A stretch of 64,000 nucleotides of DNA, taken from assembly GCF_001656035.1 (NCBI RefSeq), contig NZ_CP010029.1, positions 2,305,076 to 2,369,075 on the forward strand, in the 5' to 3' direction. Numbering within the stretch: position 1 is the stretch's first letter; each line of letters opens with the position of its first letter. The position numbers and the translations under genes are program-made. This DNA is from Yersinia entomophaga (lineage in GTDB: Bacteria > Pseudomonadota > Gammaproteobacteria > Enterobacterales > Enterobacteriaceae). The notes under the pieces were generated by a model. The model saw only the letters and a program-made list of their open reading frames with translations. It had not been told where the DNA came from and searched no databases. Positions 25,998 to 35,728 of the stretch are shown piece by piece.

Positions 25998-26546
25998 ATG
26001 AACAAACAGCCCGAAGACTGGCTAGACGAAGTCCCAGAAGATAAAAATGAAGATGATGATGAGATTATCTGGGTCAGTAAAAGTGAAATTAAACGCGATG
26101 CCGAAGCGCTGAAAGATCTGGGCACCGAGCTGGTAGAGCTGGGCAAAAACGCGCTGGAAAAAATCCCGCTGGACGAAGATCTGCTGGCTGCCATTGAACT
26201 GGCGCAGAAGATCAAAAAAGAAGGCCGTCGCCGCCAGATCCAATTGATCGGTAAAATGCTGCGCGCCCGTGATGTTGAACCCATTCAGATCGCACTGGAT
26301 AAGTTAAAAAACCGCCATAATCAGCAGGTTTCGCTGTTCCATAAACTGGAAGTGCTGCGCGACCGATTGGTAGAGGAAGGTGATGACGCGGTGCCTACCG
26401 TGTTGGATCTGTATCCCGATGCCGATCGCCAGCAACTGCGTAGTTTGATCCGTAATGCCCAGAAAGAAAAGGCAGCCAACAAGCCGCCAAAAGCATTCCG
26501 TCAAATCTTCCAGTACCTGCGTGAACTTTCCGAGAAGCAGCTATGA
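25998..26546 (+). CDS. darP: Ribosome biogenesis protein DarP (YjgA)
   Basis: DarP (182 residues) is a helical factor that associates with 50S subunit precursors and promotes active-site maturation. The acidic N-terminus ([20 protein letters not shown]) and the [19 protein letters not shown] segment are conserved. The start MNKQPEDW follows AAGGAA and matches E. coli YjgA; an upstream open extension to 25911 is not supported. It is divergent from pmbA. Confidence 0.93.
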   Translation: MNKQPEDWLDEVPEDKNEDDDEIIWVSKSEIKRDAEALKDLGTELVELGKNALEKIPLDEDLLAAIELAQKIKKEGRRRQIQLIGKMLRARDVEPIQIALDKLKNRHNQQVSLFHKLEVLRDRLVEEGDDAVPTVLDLYPDADRQQLRSLIRNAQKEKAANKPPKAFRQIFQYLRELSEKQL

Positions 26547-26552
26547 TCGGAC

Positions 26553-26584
26553 GGAGCCGGGAGTCTGCCACAGACCCCGGTTCC
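26553..26584. terminator. Long hairpin between convergent darP and barstar genes
   Basis: GGA-G-CCGGG-A-GTCTG pairs with CAGAC-CCCGG-T-TCC around a 3-base CCA loop. It lies between the convergent 3' ends and probably serves both, though neither side has a long T-run. Confidence 0.6.
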
Positions 26585-26586
26585 GA

Positions 26587-26853
26587 CTAACAAATATTAA
26601 AGCGTAAACTGCCAGACAATTCTTCTTCCGCCTCTTCGAACAGTAGAATAATCGCGCCAAAACGCCGTTTCCGGCGGTGATTGAGATGAATAAACTCAAT
26701 TTCCACCGGTAAACTGATAGCTCCGGTTACCGTATCCCACAATGCATCCAGATTGGCGCCGAAATCTTCGCCCAAAGAAAACTTCTGCGAAAAATCGTGA
26801 TAAAATGCGGGAAGATCCGCGATATGGTCAAAATCAAACGTCACTTTCACCAT
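26587..26853 (-). CDS. Barstar-family ribonuclease inhibitor (YhcO)
   Basis: This 88-residue acidic protein has the barstar fold signature: a VKVTFDFDHI strand, LGANLDALWDTVTG-like helix (here GEDFGANLDALWDTVTG) and a C-terminal EEAEEELSGSLRF. Barstar blocks barnase-type RNases by inserting its acidic helix into the active site. It starts 4 bp after the RNase stop with GGAG upstream, so the pair is co-translated. In E. coli the orthologue YhcO lacks the RNase gene next to it; here both are present. Confidence 0.88.
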   Translation of the reverse strand: MVKVTFDFDHIADLPAFYHDFSQKFSLGEDFGANLDALWDTVTGAISLPVEIEFIHLNHRRKRRFGAIILLFEEAEEELSGSLRFNIC

Positions 26854-26857
26854 CTTC

Positions 26858-27376
26858 TCACTCCACCCGAACAAAATTCTTATAATGATCCTGAGTCAGA
26901 TAAATCAGGCCATCATTGGAATAGAGCAGCCGATCCGTTCCCCGATGGCCACACTGATAGTTGACGTCCGCTTCACGCCATATCCGATTATTCGCCTTGG
27001 GTAACGAACCTTCACGGTTTGAAAAACGATCGCCACCGATAGCTTTCCCCGGTAATACCTGGCATAAATTGCCGTCTTTCGGATTCCAACCTTGCTCACG
27101 CGCCTGCTTTTTCGTGATATAAAAATCCGGCAACCGGTTGTTTTGTTTTAGGTATTTCACCACTTTTTCATGCTGGGTCAGTTGGTCGATAGAGTCAGTT
27201 CGGCTGACTTTATTACTCTGCTGATGGCTACGCGTCTGCTCCTGACTATCGGCCTGCGCTATCACCGGTGTTGACGTCGGCACAGAGGCCGGCGCTGTTC
27301 CCCGCTCGTTTCCCTGAATGACCGCGACAATTAATACCACCGCCGCCGCCAGAATTCCCACCAGACGTTTGTTCAT
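26858..27376 (-). CDS. Barnase-type secreted or membrane-anchored ribonuclease
   Basis: This 172-residue protein has an N-terminal hydrophobic segment (RLVGILAAAVVLIVAVIQG), a low-complexity linker, and a C-terminal ribonuclease N1/barnase domain. Candidate catalytic residues match barnase: Glu in WREADVNYQ, Arg in GHRGTDRLLYS and His in LTQDHYKNF. Two cysteines in the domain (NLCQV and NYQCGH) could form a disulfide outside the cytoplasm. The inhibitor is the next gene. Start MNKRLV chosen for its GGA and signal-like N-terminus. The role, defence, nutrition or competition, is unknown. Confidence 0.87.
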   Translation of the reverse strand: MNKRLVGILAAAVVLIVAVIQGNERGTAPASVPTSTPVIAQADSQEQTRSHQQSNKVSRTDSIDQLTQHEKVVKYLKQNNRLPDFYITKKQAREQGWNPKDGNLCQVLPGKAIGGDRFSNREGSLPKANNRIWREADVNYQCGHRGTDRLLYSNDGLIYLTQDHYKNFVRVE

Positions 27377-27402
27377 GATTTTCCAAATCAATTTGCTCGG
27401 CT

Positions 27403-27434
27403 AAAAAAGAGAGCTGACGCCGATGAGCGCCAGC
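27403..27434 (-). terminator. Terminator after the GabD-like gene
   Basis: On the minus strand GCTGGCGC and GCGTCAGC form an 8-bp stem (one G-T) with a 6-base loop, followed by TCTCTTTTTT, directly between the dehydrogenase gene and the RNase gene. Confidence 0.85.
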
Positions 27435-27455
27435 GCTTTTCCGTTGATTTATTGG

Positions 27456-28925
27456 CTATAAATTACCTAAATGTAAGGTTTTCACTTCCATAAACTCATC
27501 CAAACCCAGCACCGAACCTTCACGACCCAAACCAGATTCTTTCACACCGCCAAAAGGCGCTAATTCAGTAGAAACCGAACTATCGTTAATGCCGATCATG
27601 CCGCTTTCCAGCGTCTCGGACACGCGGAATACTCTTTTCAAATTTTGAGTATAGAAGTAAGCCGCCAGACCGAAAGGTGTGTTATTCGCGCGCTCAATCA
27701 CCTCTTCTTCGGTCTTGAAACGGAAGCAGGCTGCCAGCGGGCCAAAAGTTTCCTCACTTGCTACTTTCATCTCTTCGGTAGCCTCGGCAATGACAGTAGG
27801 CTGGAAGAAGTTGCCACCCAATGCGTGACGTTCACCGCCCGCCAGCAGACGCCCGCCTTTCGCCAATGCGTCCTTGACGTGATCCTCAACTTTTTTTACG
27901 CCAGCAGAGTTGATTAGCGGCCCCAGGTTTACCCCTTCATCCATCCCGTTGCCGACTTTAAGTTTTTTCACTTCGGCAGCCAAACGGGTGACAAACTGTT
28001 CGTAAATACCATCCTGAATATAGAAGCGATTGACGCAGACGCAAACCTGACCAGCATTGCGGAATTTGCAAGCCATAGCTCCGGCAACTGCCGCATCCAG
28101 ATCGGCATCGTCAAAGACGATATAAGGCGCATTTCCCCCTAATTCCATCGAGATTTTCTTCATGGTTTCTGCGGCGTTGCGCATTAGGGTTTTGCCAACC
28201 TCGGTGGAGCCGGTAAAGGAAATTTTACGCACTTTCGGGCTGGCCATAATGACATCGCTGATGGCGTGAGTGTCGCCAGCAACGCCATTTAACACGCCGG
28301 CCGGCACACCGGCTTTCTCTGCCAGAGCCAGCAGTGCGAAAGCAGAAAGCGGAGTGTTATTGGCAGGTTTAATCAAACCGGTACAGCCCGCGGCTAACGC
28401 AGGACCCAGCTTGCGAGTTAGCATCGCCAGCGGGAAGTTCCACGGCGTAATCGCTGCGACTACGCCCACCGGTTCACGAGTGGCAAAGATACGCGCGCCG
28501 GTTTTTGCCGGAGGAATAATTTCACCGTTGGCACGTTTAGCCTGCTCACTAAACCACTGAATGAAGCTGGCGGCATAATCTACTTCACCCAAAGCTTCTT
28601 TCAAGGGCTTACCTTGCTCTGCGACCATTAATTCGGCCAGATACTGACGGTTTTCGACGATAAGCTGATACCAGCGCTGTAGAATCTCGGCACGCTGTTT
28701 GGCCGGCGTTTTACGCCAGGCAGGGAAAGCCTCATGGGCTGCTTTGATCGCCGCCTCGGTTTCACTTTTACCGGCTTTAGCCACCTGAGCCACCAATTCA
28801 CCCGTGGCTGGGTTCAATACATCAAAGGTTTCTGCGGCCTGATACCATTTTCCACCGACATAGTAGCCAGTTTTAAACAATTCATGTTTCTGTAACGGAT
28901 TATCCAGATGTGTTGAAGCGGACAT
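27456..28925 (-). CDS. gabD: NAD(P)-dependent succinate-semialdehyde dehydrogenase, GabD-like
   Basis: This 489-residue aldehyde dehydrogenase has the catalytic Glu261 (SMELGGNAP) and Cys295 (NAGQVCVCVNR). It also has the NAD-binding FTGSTEVGK and the PWNFPLAM motif. The paired cysteine context QVCVC and overall sequence resemble E. coli GabD, which oxidises succinate semialdehyde to succinate at the end of GABA degradation. No gabT or gabP is adjacent, so the physiological aldehyde is inferred. Start MSASTHLD follows AGGAGG; the longer frame to 28961 is not used. Confidence 0.88.
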   Translation of the reverse strand: MSASTHLDNPLQKHELFKTGYYVGGKWYQAAETFDVLNPATGELVAQVAKAGKSETEAAIKAAHEAFPAWRKTPAKQRAEILQRWYQLIVENRQYLAELMVAEQGKPLKEALGEVDYAASFIQWFSEQAKRANGEIIPPAKTGARIFATREPVGVVAAITPWNFPLAMLTRKLGPALAAGCTGLIKPANNTPLSAFALLALAEKAGVPAGVLNGVAGDTHAISDVIMASPKVRKISFTGSTEVGKTLMRNAAETMKKISMELGGNAPYIVFDDADLDAAVAGAMACKFRNAGQVCVCVNRFYIQDGIYEQFVTRLAAEVKKLKVGNGMDEGVNLGPLINSAGVKKVEDHVKDALAKGGRLLAGGERHALGGNFFQPTVIAEATEEMKVASEETFGPLAACFRFKTEEEVIERANNTPFGLAAYFYTQNLKRVFRVSETLESGMIGINDSSVSTELAPFGGVKESGLGREGSVLGLDEFMEVKTLHLGNL

Positions 28926-29042
28926 CTTTAGGCCTCCTGATCGGCAAAGGGCTGCCCACAATAGGCAACGAGGAAGGGGGGAGCGTGAGTTGAGTATAGC
29001 CCTTGATGGTGGCAGGAAAACAGGCTCCCTGCCGCCAATAGC

Positions 29043-31004
29043 TTATTGAATGAGCGCGTGCTGGTATCTGTGCAACATATCTGCAAGACGTTTGACCGTT
29101 TGAGTAACAGAGACAGGAGCATGATATTCAACCAGTTTTTGCTGGTAATCACTTAATTCCTGTAGCAGACGGAAAAAGTAGTGGCGTCGCTTTTGCTCGT
29201 TTTTCGACGTCATCACCCGATCGGCGGTATGGCGAATCTGTTTATGGAAGGCGCTTAACTCGGCGTTGACTGGAATCTCGGTATTATTCAGCCTTTGATG
29301 AGCGACAATCAGCAACAGAGCCAAACGGTACTTGGCGATATCACCGGGGAACATCATCAGCAATTGGTTGAGCTGCTGATATAACGCTGGCAAATGGTTA
29401 TCGCTGCGGCGGGCTTGGTTAGTGGTCAGAGCCGCCACCGCGCTGTACACAAAACGGTTGAGCAACGTTCTACCGGTACGCACTTTAGCGTTATCACGAA
29501 TCAGCAGCAGCACGATCAGAGAAACAAAACAGCCGACCATCTGGCCGAGGGCGCTATCCAGAAACAGGCTAACGTTGAATTCCATGGGGTTGCTGAGCAC
29601 CAAAATGTTAATAGTACCCGCCAGCGTGCCCAAGGAGCCCAGCCGCCGTTTCTGCACTTCCACGCCGATAATAAATGCCAGTAACCCCAAGCTAATGCAT
29701 AACAGCAGTAAACTTTGCTGAGTCGAAGGCAGAATAAACATGAAGTACAGCGCTCCCATCGGCAACGCCATTAACATACCGATGAGAAAGTCCATCGCCA
29801 CCATGCGCGGATTGGGCGTTCGCATCGCCAGAGAGGTTACAACCGCTATCATGACCATACAGCCCGCCCCCGATGTCCAGCCGGTCCACAACCAGAACAG
29901 GCCGCCGATCGCAGTAGCAATACCGGTGCGTAGGCCATTGATCATCGCGTGATGGCCCTCCGCCGAGGTGTGTTTTATTTCAGGCTCGGTGGTTAACAGC
30001 TCTTCTTCAACGCTGCTAATACTGCTGTTGGTATGAATGCCCTTCGCCAGCAACAAATAGCGAGTGGCGGCACCAACCCAGCTACTGATGGTCAAAGGCA
30101 CGGCACTACTGTGACTACCCGCGAAATGCTGACGTAACACTTTCATTTGCTTATGAATATCGCCGCAGTTATCTGCGGGTGTACTCAGTAGCGCTTTCAG
30201 TTCATCGGTTAGATAATCAGGATGATTAATCAAAATCAAATAGGTTTCACAGGCCTGAGTAATCATAGCGAGGGATTGGCCGTGTAACGCCTGTAAGCGG
30301 CGATCGCAGCGCTGCCAGCGTGAGGATTCCATCATCAGATAGCTACGCATCCCTTTCAATGCACTGGTATTTTTCACCAAATCATTCCACGCACGGTCGA
30401 TATCTTCTTTATCCGCAGAGTGGATGCACAAATGCAGCAGGTGATACTGATCCACCAGCAGTTTATCGATCAGTCGATCGATATCCTGTTTGATGGATCG
30501 CGGAGAAAACAGCAGATCCGCGATCACCGCACAGACGATCCCCAGCACAATCTCGCTACAGCGTTCCACCGCAAACTGCGGCGTTAGCAACGGCGTTTCT
30601 CCGGTAGTCACAATGATGATCAATGCGGTGTAGCCAGCTAGACCGAAAGCGTAGGAATTCTCGACTTTCACCAGCGAGGAAATCCAGGTACAGACACCAG
30701 CCCAAACACAGCACAGTATTAGCGTCAGTACCGGTGCTCTTATGGTCAGAACGATAATGATCAGGCCACCAATACAGCCAATGAATGTGCCAATAATCCG
30801 CAGCCAGCCGCGGTGACGAATAGCGCCGGAAAAAGGTTCGCCACCGGCAGCAAAGGCTGGTCCAGCAGCAACAATCGCCGCCGTCATCACCGACCAACGC
30901 GGAGTTTCCAACTGAAAATGGAAGCCCAGAAACAGCGCCGCTATAATGGCAAAGCTCAGTTTGAACGCAAAGCGATAGCGGATAAACCTTTGGCTAGTGA
31001 ACAT
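29043..31004 (-). CDS. aaeB: p-hydroxybenzoic acid efflux pump subunit AaeB
   Basis: AaeB (653 residues) is the inner-membrane permease of the aromatic-acid exporter family. It has two blocks of six predicted spans (residues ~10-160 and ~360-500) separated by a cytoplasmic helical domain. With the membrane-fusion protein AaeA it exports p-hydroxybenzoate and related aromatic acids. It starts 8 bp after the aaeA stop and is the last gene of aaeXAB. Confidence 0.95.
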   Translation of the reverse strand: MFTSQRFIRYRFAFKLSFAIIAALFLGFHFQLETPRWSVMTAAIVAAGPAFAAGGEPFSGAIRHRGWLRIIGTFIGCIGGLIIIVLTIRAPVLTLILCCVWAGVCTWISSLVKVENSYAFGLAGYTALIIIVTTGETPLLTPQFAVERCSEIVLGIVCAVIADLLFSPRSIKQDIDRLIDKLLVDQYHLLHLCIHSADKEDIDRAWNDLVKNTSALKGMRSYLMMESSRWQRCDRRLQALHGQSLAMITQACETYLILINHPDYLTDELKALLSTPADNCGDIHKQMKVLRQHFAGSHSSAVPLTISSWVGAATRYLLLAKGIHTNSSISSVEEELLTTEPEIKHTSAEGHHAMINGLRTGIATAIGGLFWLWTGWTSGAGCMVMIAVVTSLAMRTPNPRMVAMDFLIGMLMALPMGALYFMFILPSTQQSLLLLCISLGLLAFIIGVEVQKRRLGSLGTLAGTINILVLSNPMEFNVSLFLDSALGQMVGCFVSLIVLLLIRDNAKVRTGRTLLNRFVYSAVAALTTNQARRSDNHLPALYQQLNQLLMMFPGDIAKYRLALLLIVAHQRLNNTEIPVNAELSAFHKQIRHTADRVMTSKNEQKRRHYFFRLLQELSDYQQKLVEYHAPVSVTQTVKRLADMLHRYQHALIQ

Positions 31005-31012
31005 ACTTCCCC

Positions 31013-31948
31013 TTAGCCGAACTCACGCAGGCGATGCATTAGCTGAATCAAACCCGAAGCATGGCTTGGCTCGCGACCATTCGGCCCGGTAATCACTACG
31101 GTGGCAGTGGTGCCCGCAGGATACGGATGCTGTTGATCTTCCTCATCTAAACGAACTTTTACCGGCACACGCTGAGCTAAACGAACCCATTCCAGATTAT
31201 TATCGATCGTCGCCAGCCCCTTACTATCGGCCTTGCTGCTGCTGTTAGTCACCCCTGCGGATACGCTATCGACGGTGCCGTGCATAATACGATGACTACC
31301 CAACGGGGTGATTTCGACGCGATCCCCTCTGCGTACACCTTCCAGCTTGGTTTCTTCCAGATAGGCCAGTACGTAAAACGTGTCTTTTTTCACTAGCGCT
31401 ACCGCAGTAGCGCCTCGGGTAATAAATTCACCAGCATGAACATTCAAGTTAGTGACCCAACCCTGAGCTGGCGCACGCACCGTGGTTCTTTCCAAATCGA
31501 GTTTTGCCAGATCGCGCACCGCGATGGCTTTTGCCAGTTGGTGTCTGACGGTTTGCAACACGTTGGTGGACTGATCGATTTCTTCCTGTGACAAAGCCTG
31601 CACCCCTAAACGCAGACGACGGCTGGACTCACGCTGTTTCTCCGCCGCTAATGTTTGATAGTAGGCCACATCGGCTTCGGCACTGGCCAACGCCTGCTCG
31701 TAACGGGGACGATCGATAACAAACAATACCTGACCTTTTTCTACCAATTGGTTATCCACCACCGGCACATCGGTAATTAAACCGCTGACGTCGGGCGCGA
31801 TGGCGACCACGTCGGCGGTAAATTTGGCATCACGAGTCCAGGGGGATTCGGTATAAAACGCCCAGATTTTAAAAATGGCCATTACGGCCAGCAGTACCAC
31901 AACCAAGGTGATACCGATTCGGATTATTTTTATCAGAAATGTACTCAC
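31013..31948 (-). CDS. aaeA: p-hydroxybenzoic acid efflux pump subunit AaeA
   Basis: AaeA (311 residues) is a HlyD-type membrane-fusion protein with a single N-terminal membrane anchor ([22 protein letters not shown]). It has lipoyl-like half-motifs around a helical hairpin (residues ~55-155) and beta-barrel domains ([20 protein letters not shown]). It links AaeB to an outer-membrane channel. It lies 7 bp after aaeX. Confidence 0.95.
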   Translation of the reverse strand: MSTFLIKIIRIGITLVVVLLAVMAIFKIWAFYTESPWTRDAKFTADVVAIAPDVSGLITDVPVVDNQLVEKGQVLFVIDRPRYEQALASAEADVAYYQTLAAEKQRESSRRLRLGVQALSQEEIDQSTNVLQTVRHQLAKAIAVRDLAKLDLERTTVRAPAQGWVTNLNVHAGEFITRGATAVALVKKDTFYVLAYLEETKLEGVRRGDRVEITPLGSHRIMHGTVDSVSAGVTNSSSKADSKGLATIDNNLEWVRLAQRVPVKVRLDEEDQQHPYPAGTTATVVITGPNGREPSHASGLIQLMHRLREFG

Positions 31949-31955
31949 GGTAACC

Positions 31956-32159
31956 TCAGGAAAAGAAACGAGACGTTAAATAAAAAAGGCAACAGAACAG
32001 CGCCGTATTAAACAAAGCCGGGTGCCAGACAAATTCATAAATACCCGTCGGCTGTAAAACCCGACGCAGCAGAAAAAACAGCGCCAGAGAAATCAGCAAC
32101 TCGAGAAATATCGGTGGAAAAGACAGACCGAAAACAACCATCACCGGAAGCAAACTCAT
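31956..32159 (-). CDS. aaeX: Small membrane protein AaeX
   Basis: This 67-residue protein has two hydrophobic segments ([24 protein letters not shown] and [17 protein letters not shown]). It is the first gene of aaeXAB, matching E. coli AaeX in size and position. Its function in the pump is unknown. Confidence 0.93.
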   Translation of the reverse strand: MSLLPVMVVFGLSFPPIFLELLISLALFFLLRRVLQPTGIYEFVWHPALFNTALFCCLFYLTSRFFS

Positions 32160-32412
32160 TCTTTTATCCTTATTTTTTGGGTACCGGTTGGTTTACCCTA
32201 CCGCTGGATTTATACCGTCGAGTGAAAGGTCACCGTTCGCTCGACCGATCGCGGCACTAACCTGAAATAACTATCAGGTGCCTGAAGTGTTAAACTTGCT
32301 GGTATCTGTCAGAGGAAGGTGCGAGGACAACTGAGGCGGTGCGTATTAACACCGAAGGTTATTTCTCCCGACCCCTTATATTAGCCTGCTTATTATCAAC
32401 TGATCTACAATC

Positions 32413-32428
32413 TGTGATCTAAATCACT
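32413..32428. promoter_or_regulatory. CRP-like site in the aaeX-aaeR spacer
   Basis: TGTGA-N6-TCACT matches the CRP consensus at all but one core position, 37 bp before the aaeR start. The 305-bp divergent spacer otherwise contains only control DNA, presumably including AaeR sites. Confidence 0.5.
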
Positions 32429-32464
32429 TTTAAGCCAGAGTTAACAATTCATTCAGAGAGAACA

Positions 32465-33376
32465 ATGGAACGATTAAAACGGATGTCGGTTTTTGCCAAA
32501 GTCGTCGAGTGTGGTTCCTTTACCGCCGCCGCCCGGCAGTTAGGCATCAGCGTTTCTTCCATCAGCCAGACCGTATCCAAACTGGAAAATGAGCTACAGG
32601 TCAAACTGCTTAACCGCAGCACGCGTAGCATTGGGCTGACCGAAGCGGGTCGTATCTATTATCAGGGCTGTCGCCGCATGCTACAGGAAGTGCAGGAAGT
32701 GCATGAGCAGCTCTATGCTTTTAATAATACGCCAACCGGCACATTACGCATTGGCTGCTCCTCAACCATGGCACAAAACGTGCTGGCAACCATGACCGCA
32801 GATATGCTGAAAGCTTATCCTGGCCTATCGGTCAATTTGGTTACCGGGATTCCGGCTCCGGATCTGATCTCCGACGGGCTGGATGTGGTGATCCGCGTTG
32901 GGGCTTTGCAGGACTCAGGCCTATTCTCTCGTCGTCTGGGATCGATGCCGATGGTGGTTTGCGCCGCAAAAAGCTATCTGGCTCAACACGGTACGCCGGA
33001 GAAACCCGCGGATATGGCGAATTTTTCCTGGCTGGAATACAGCGTTCGCCCTGATAGCAACTTCGAACTGACCGCACCGGAGGGAATTTCCACCCAGATA
33101 TCGCCGCAGGGACGTTTTGTCACCAATGATTCGCAAACCATGATTCGTTGGCTCAAAGCCGGAGCCGGTATCGCCTATGCGCCGCTGATGTGGGTTATTG
33201 ATGAAATTAAACGGGGAGATGTGGAAGTGCTGTTCAACCGCTACCATTCAGAACCACGACCGGTTTACGCTTTGTATACCGAAAAAGACAAAATGCCGCT
33301 GAAAGTGCAGGTATGTATTGATTATTTGACGGAATACTTCAAGCGCGTGGCTGAAATTTATCAAGGATACCGCTGA
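32465..33376 (+). CDS. aaeR: LysR-family activator AaeR
   Basis: This 303-residue LysR regulator has an N-terminal winged helix (SFTAAARQLGISVSSISQTVSKLE, ~17-40) and a periplasmic-binding-like effector domain. It is divergent from aaeXAB, which it activates in response to aromatic carboxylates in E. coli. GAGAGAAC precedes the ATG. Confidence 0.93.
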   Translation: MERLKRMSVFAKVVECGSFTAAARQLGISVSSISQTVSKLENELQVKLLNRSTRSIGLTEAGRIYYQGCRRMLQEVQEVHEQLYAFNNTPTGTLRIGCSSTMAQNVLATMTADMLKAYPGLSVNLVTGIPAPDLISDGLDVVIRVGALQDSGLFSRRLGSMPMVVCAAKSYLAQHGTPEKPADMANFSWLEYSVRPDSNFELTAPEGISTQISPQGRFVTNDSQTMIRWLKAGAGIAYAPLMWVIDEIKRGDVEVLFNRYHSEPRPVYALYTEKDKMPLKVQVCIDYLTEYFKRVAEIYQGYR

Positions 33377-33382
33377 GTAAAT

Positions 33383-33408
33383 CTGGCCTCCACAAGCGAG
33401 GAGGCCAG
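33383..33408. terminator. Hairpin between convergent aaeR and tldD
   Basis: CTGGCCTCC and GGAGGCCAG form a perfect 9-bp stem with an 8-base loop between the two stop codons. T-rich sequence is modest on either side. Confidence 0.65.
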
Positions 33409-33414
33409 CGAAAA

Positions 33415-34860
33415 TCAGGCCGTGCCGCCGACGGTCAGATTATCCAGTTTCAGCGTCGGCTGGCCGACACCCACTGGCAGACTCTGCCCTTCTTTACCAC
33501 ACACGCCCACGCCTTTATCCAGCGCCAGATCGTTGCCAACCATCGAAATTTGCTGCATCGCCTCAATGCCCGAACCAATCAGCGTGGCACCTTTCACCGC
33601 GTTGGTGATTCGGCCATTTTCGATCATGTAGGCTTCCGAGGTAGAAAACACAAACTTACCGGAAGTGATATCAACCTGCCCACCGCCAAAATTCGGCGCA
33701 TACAGACCGTATTCCACGCTAGCGATGATGTCTTCCGGCGTGGATTTACCAGCCAGCATGTAAGTATTGGTCATACGTGGCATTGGTAAATGCGCGTAAG
33801 ACTCACGACGGCCGTTGCCGGTCGGCGCGACACCCATCAAACGTGCGTTCAGCTTATCCTGCATGTAGCCTTTCAGAATGCCGTTTTCAATCAATACGTT
33901 GTATTGACCCGGAACGCCTTCGTCATCGATAGCCAGTGAGCCACGGCGGCCTTGCAGAGTGCCGTCATCCACCACAGTGCATAGCTCTGAGGCCACGAGC
34001 TGCCCCATTTGACCGCTGAATACCGAGCTGCCACGACGGTTGAAATCGCCTTCTAGACCGTGACCAACCGCTTCGTGCAGCAGCACGCCCGGCCAGCCTG
34101 CGCCCAATACAACCGGCATAGCGCCAGCCGGAGCCGCCACAGCGAACAGATTCACCAAAGCCATACGAACAGCTTCTTTGGCATAGGCGTCGGCACGGAC
34201 ATCCCCATCAACCGGTTCTAAGAAATAGTCATAGCCGAAACGACCGCCGCCGCCGCTGGCACCGCGTTCACGTTTGCCGTTGTCTTCCACCAGCACACTG
34301 ACAGACAAACGCACCAGAGGCCGCACATCGGCGGCCAGCGTGCCATCTGTAGCCGCAACCAGAATCAATTCATATACGCCGGTCAGACTGGCGCTCACTT
34401 CCTGCACCCGCGCATCTGCGGCGCGCGCCACTTTATCGACCCGATGCAATAGCGCGATTTTTTCTTCACGCGGCAAGCTTTGCAGCGGATCGAGCAGAGG
34501 ATACAGCGAAGCGTGGGCAATCTCGCCCAAGGTGTGAACTTTACCGTTCCCATTATCACGCACAATACTGCGGGCAGCCTGCGCACTTTGGTGTAAAGCA
34601 TTCAGGGTAATTTGGTCGGCATAGGCAAAACCGGTCTTTTCACCGCTGACCGCACGCACGCCAACCCCTTGATCGATATTGTAAGAGCCATCTTTGATGA
34701 TGCTGTCTTCCAACACCCATGCCTCGTGATAGCTGGACTGGAAATATAAATCCGCATAATCCAGGCGGCGTTCAGCCAACTGACCCAGAACTGAGGAAAG
34801 ATCCTGATGGGTCAGTTTGTTAGCAGCGAGTAACTGCTCACTGACAAACGAGAGGCTCAT
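33415..34860 (-). CDS. tldD: Metalloprotease subunit TldD
   Basis: TldD (481 residues) is the catalytic zinc subunit of the TldD/TldE protease. The zinc motif [11 protein letters not shown] (HExxxH type) lies near residue 262, with a third ligand expected in the C-terminal CGKEGQ region. The ATG at 34860 gives the E. coli length and avoids a 26-base overlap with the upstream amidase gene that the longer frame would need. Its partner pmbA is also in this window. Confidence 0.95.
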   Translation of the reverse strand: MSLSFVSEQLLAANKLTHQDLSSVLGQLAERRLDYADLYFQSSYHEAWVLEDSIIKDGSYNIDQGVGVRAVSGEKTGFAYADQITLNALHQSAQAARSIVRDNGNGKVHTLGEIAHASLYPLLDPLQSLPREEKIALLHRVDKVARAADARVQEVSASLTGVYELILVAATDGTLAADVRPLVRLSVSVLVEDNGKRERGASGGGGRFGYDYFLEPVDGDVRADAYAKEAVRMALVNLFAVAAPAGAMPVVLGAGWPGVLLHEAVGHGLEGDFNRRGSSVFSGQMGQLVASELCTVVDDGTLQGRRGSLAIDDEGVPGQYNVLIENGILKGYMQDKLNARLMGVAPTGNGRRESYAHLPMPRMTNTYMLAGKSTPEDIIASVEYGLYAPNFGGGQVDITSGKFVFSTSEAYMIENGRITNAVKGATLIGSGIEAMQQISMVGNDLALDKGVGVCGKEGQSLPVGVGQPTLKLDNLTVGGTA

Positions 34861-34867
34861 ATTATTT

Positions 34868-35728
34868 TCACTCTTTATTGGATGAAACTTCATTGAATGG
34901 CGGCACCAGACTTGGCTGGAAGCGATTATGCTGCATCACCGGCATCTGCTTACGTATTTTTTGCAGGCCATTAGCCTCGACCCTCACTTTCAGGGCAGAA
35001 ACGTTATCTGGATTCTCGATTAATACCTTGCCCCAAGCGTCAACGGCCATCGAATGACCCCAGGTTCGACGGGTTAACCCATGGCTGCCAACCTGTGCCG
35101 GCGCCAATATCATACATTGGTTCTCAATAGCCCGCGCCCGCAGTAACACTTCCCAGTGAGCTTCACCGGTAACCCGGGTAAATGCCGCCGGAACGGAAAT
35201 AATTTCCGCCCCTTGCGCGCGCAACGCCTGGAATAACCCAGGGAAACGCAAATCGTAACAAATGGTCATGCCCAAACGCCCAACCGGCGTATCGACTACG
35301 GTTAGATGCTCTCCCGGCTGATAGGTATCAGACTCACGATAGTGTCCGTGTGTATCATTGATATCCACATCGAACATATGAATTTTGTCGTAGCGCGCCT
35401 GCAATTCACCCTGATCGTCAAACAGCAGGCTGCTCGTGGTAATGCGATCCGGAGACTCACGGCTAATCATCGGCATCGAGCCAACCAGCAGCCAGACGCC
35501 GTAACGGCGCGCCATTTCACGGATGGCCTGCTGTAACGGGCCATCATTGTGACGCTCGGCCTGTTTACGATAAGCCGCAGAATCGGCAAATAACAGCGCA
35601 TTTTCTGGCGTCATCACCAATTTAATGCCCGAATTCAACTGCTTAATCTGTTGCTCTATCTGAGCTAGGTTAGAACGGGTTTGCTCACCGCTACAAAGCT
35701 GTAAAAGTGCAACATTGGCATTTTTCAT
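34868..35728 (-). CDS. Nitrilase-superfamily amidase, probable deaminated-glutathione amidase
   Basis: This 286-residue carbon-nitrogen hydrolase has the catalytic triad Glu42 (TPENALLF), Lys115 (RYDKIHMFD) and Cys157 ([12 protein letters not shown]). The sequence group resembles Nit1/YbeM, which hydrolyses deaminated glutathione made by promiscuous transaminases. The ATG overlaps the yhdP stop by 4 bases (ATGA), so it is coupled to yhdP. In E. coli this position between yhdP and tldD has no intact equivalent that I recall; substrate is by homology. Confidence 0.85.
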   Translation of the reverse strand: MKNANVALLQLCSGEQTRSNLAQIEQQIKQLNSGIKLVMTPENALLFADSAAYRKQAERHNDGPLQQAIREMARRYGVWLLVGSMPMISRESPDRITTSSLLFDDQGELQARYDKIHMFDVDINDTHGHYRESDTYQPGEHLTVVDTPVGRLGMTICYDLRFPGLFQALRAQGAEIISVPAAFTRVTGEAHWEVLLRARAIENQCMILAPAQVGSHGLTRRTWGHSMAVDAWGKVLIENPDNVSALKVRVEANGLQKIRKQMPVMQHNRFQPSLVPPFNEVSSNKE

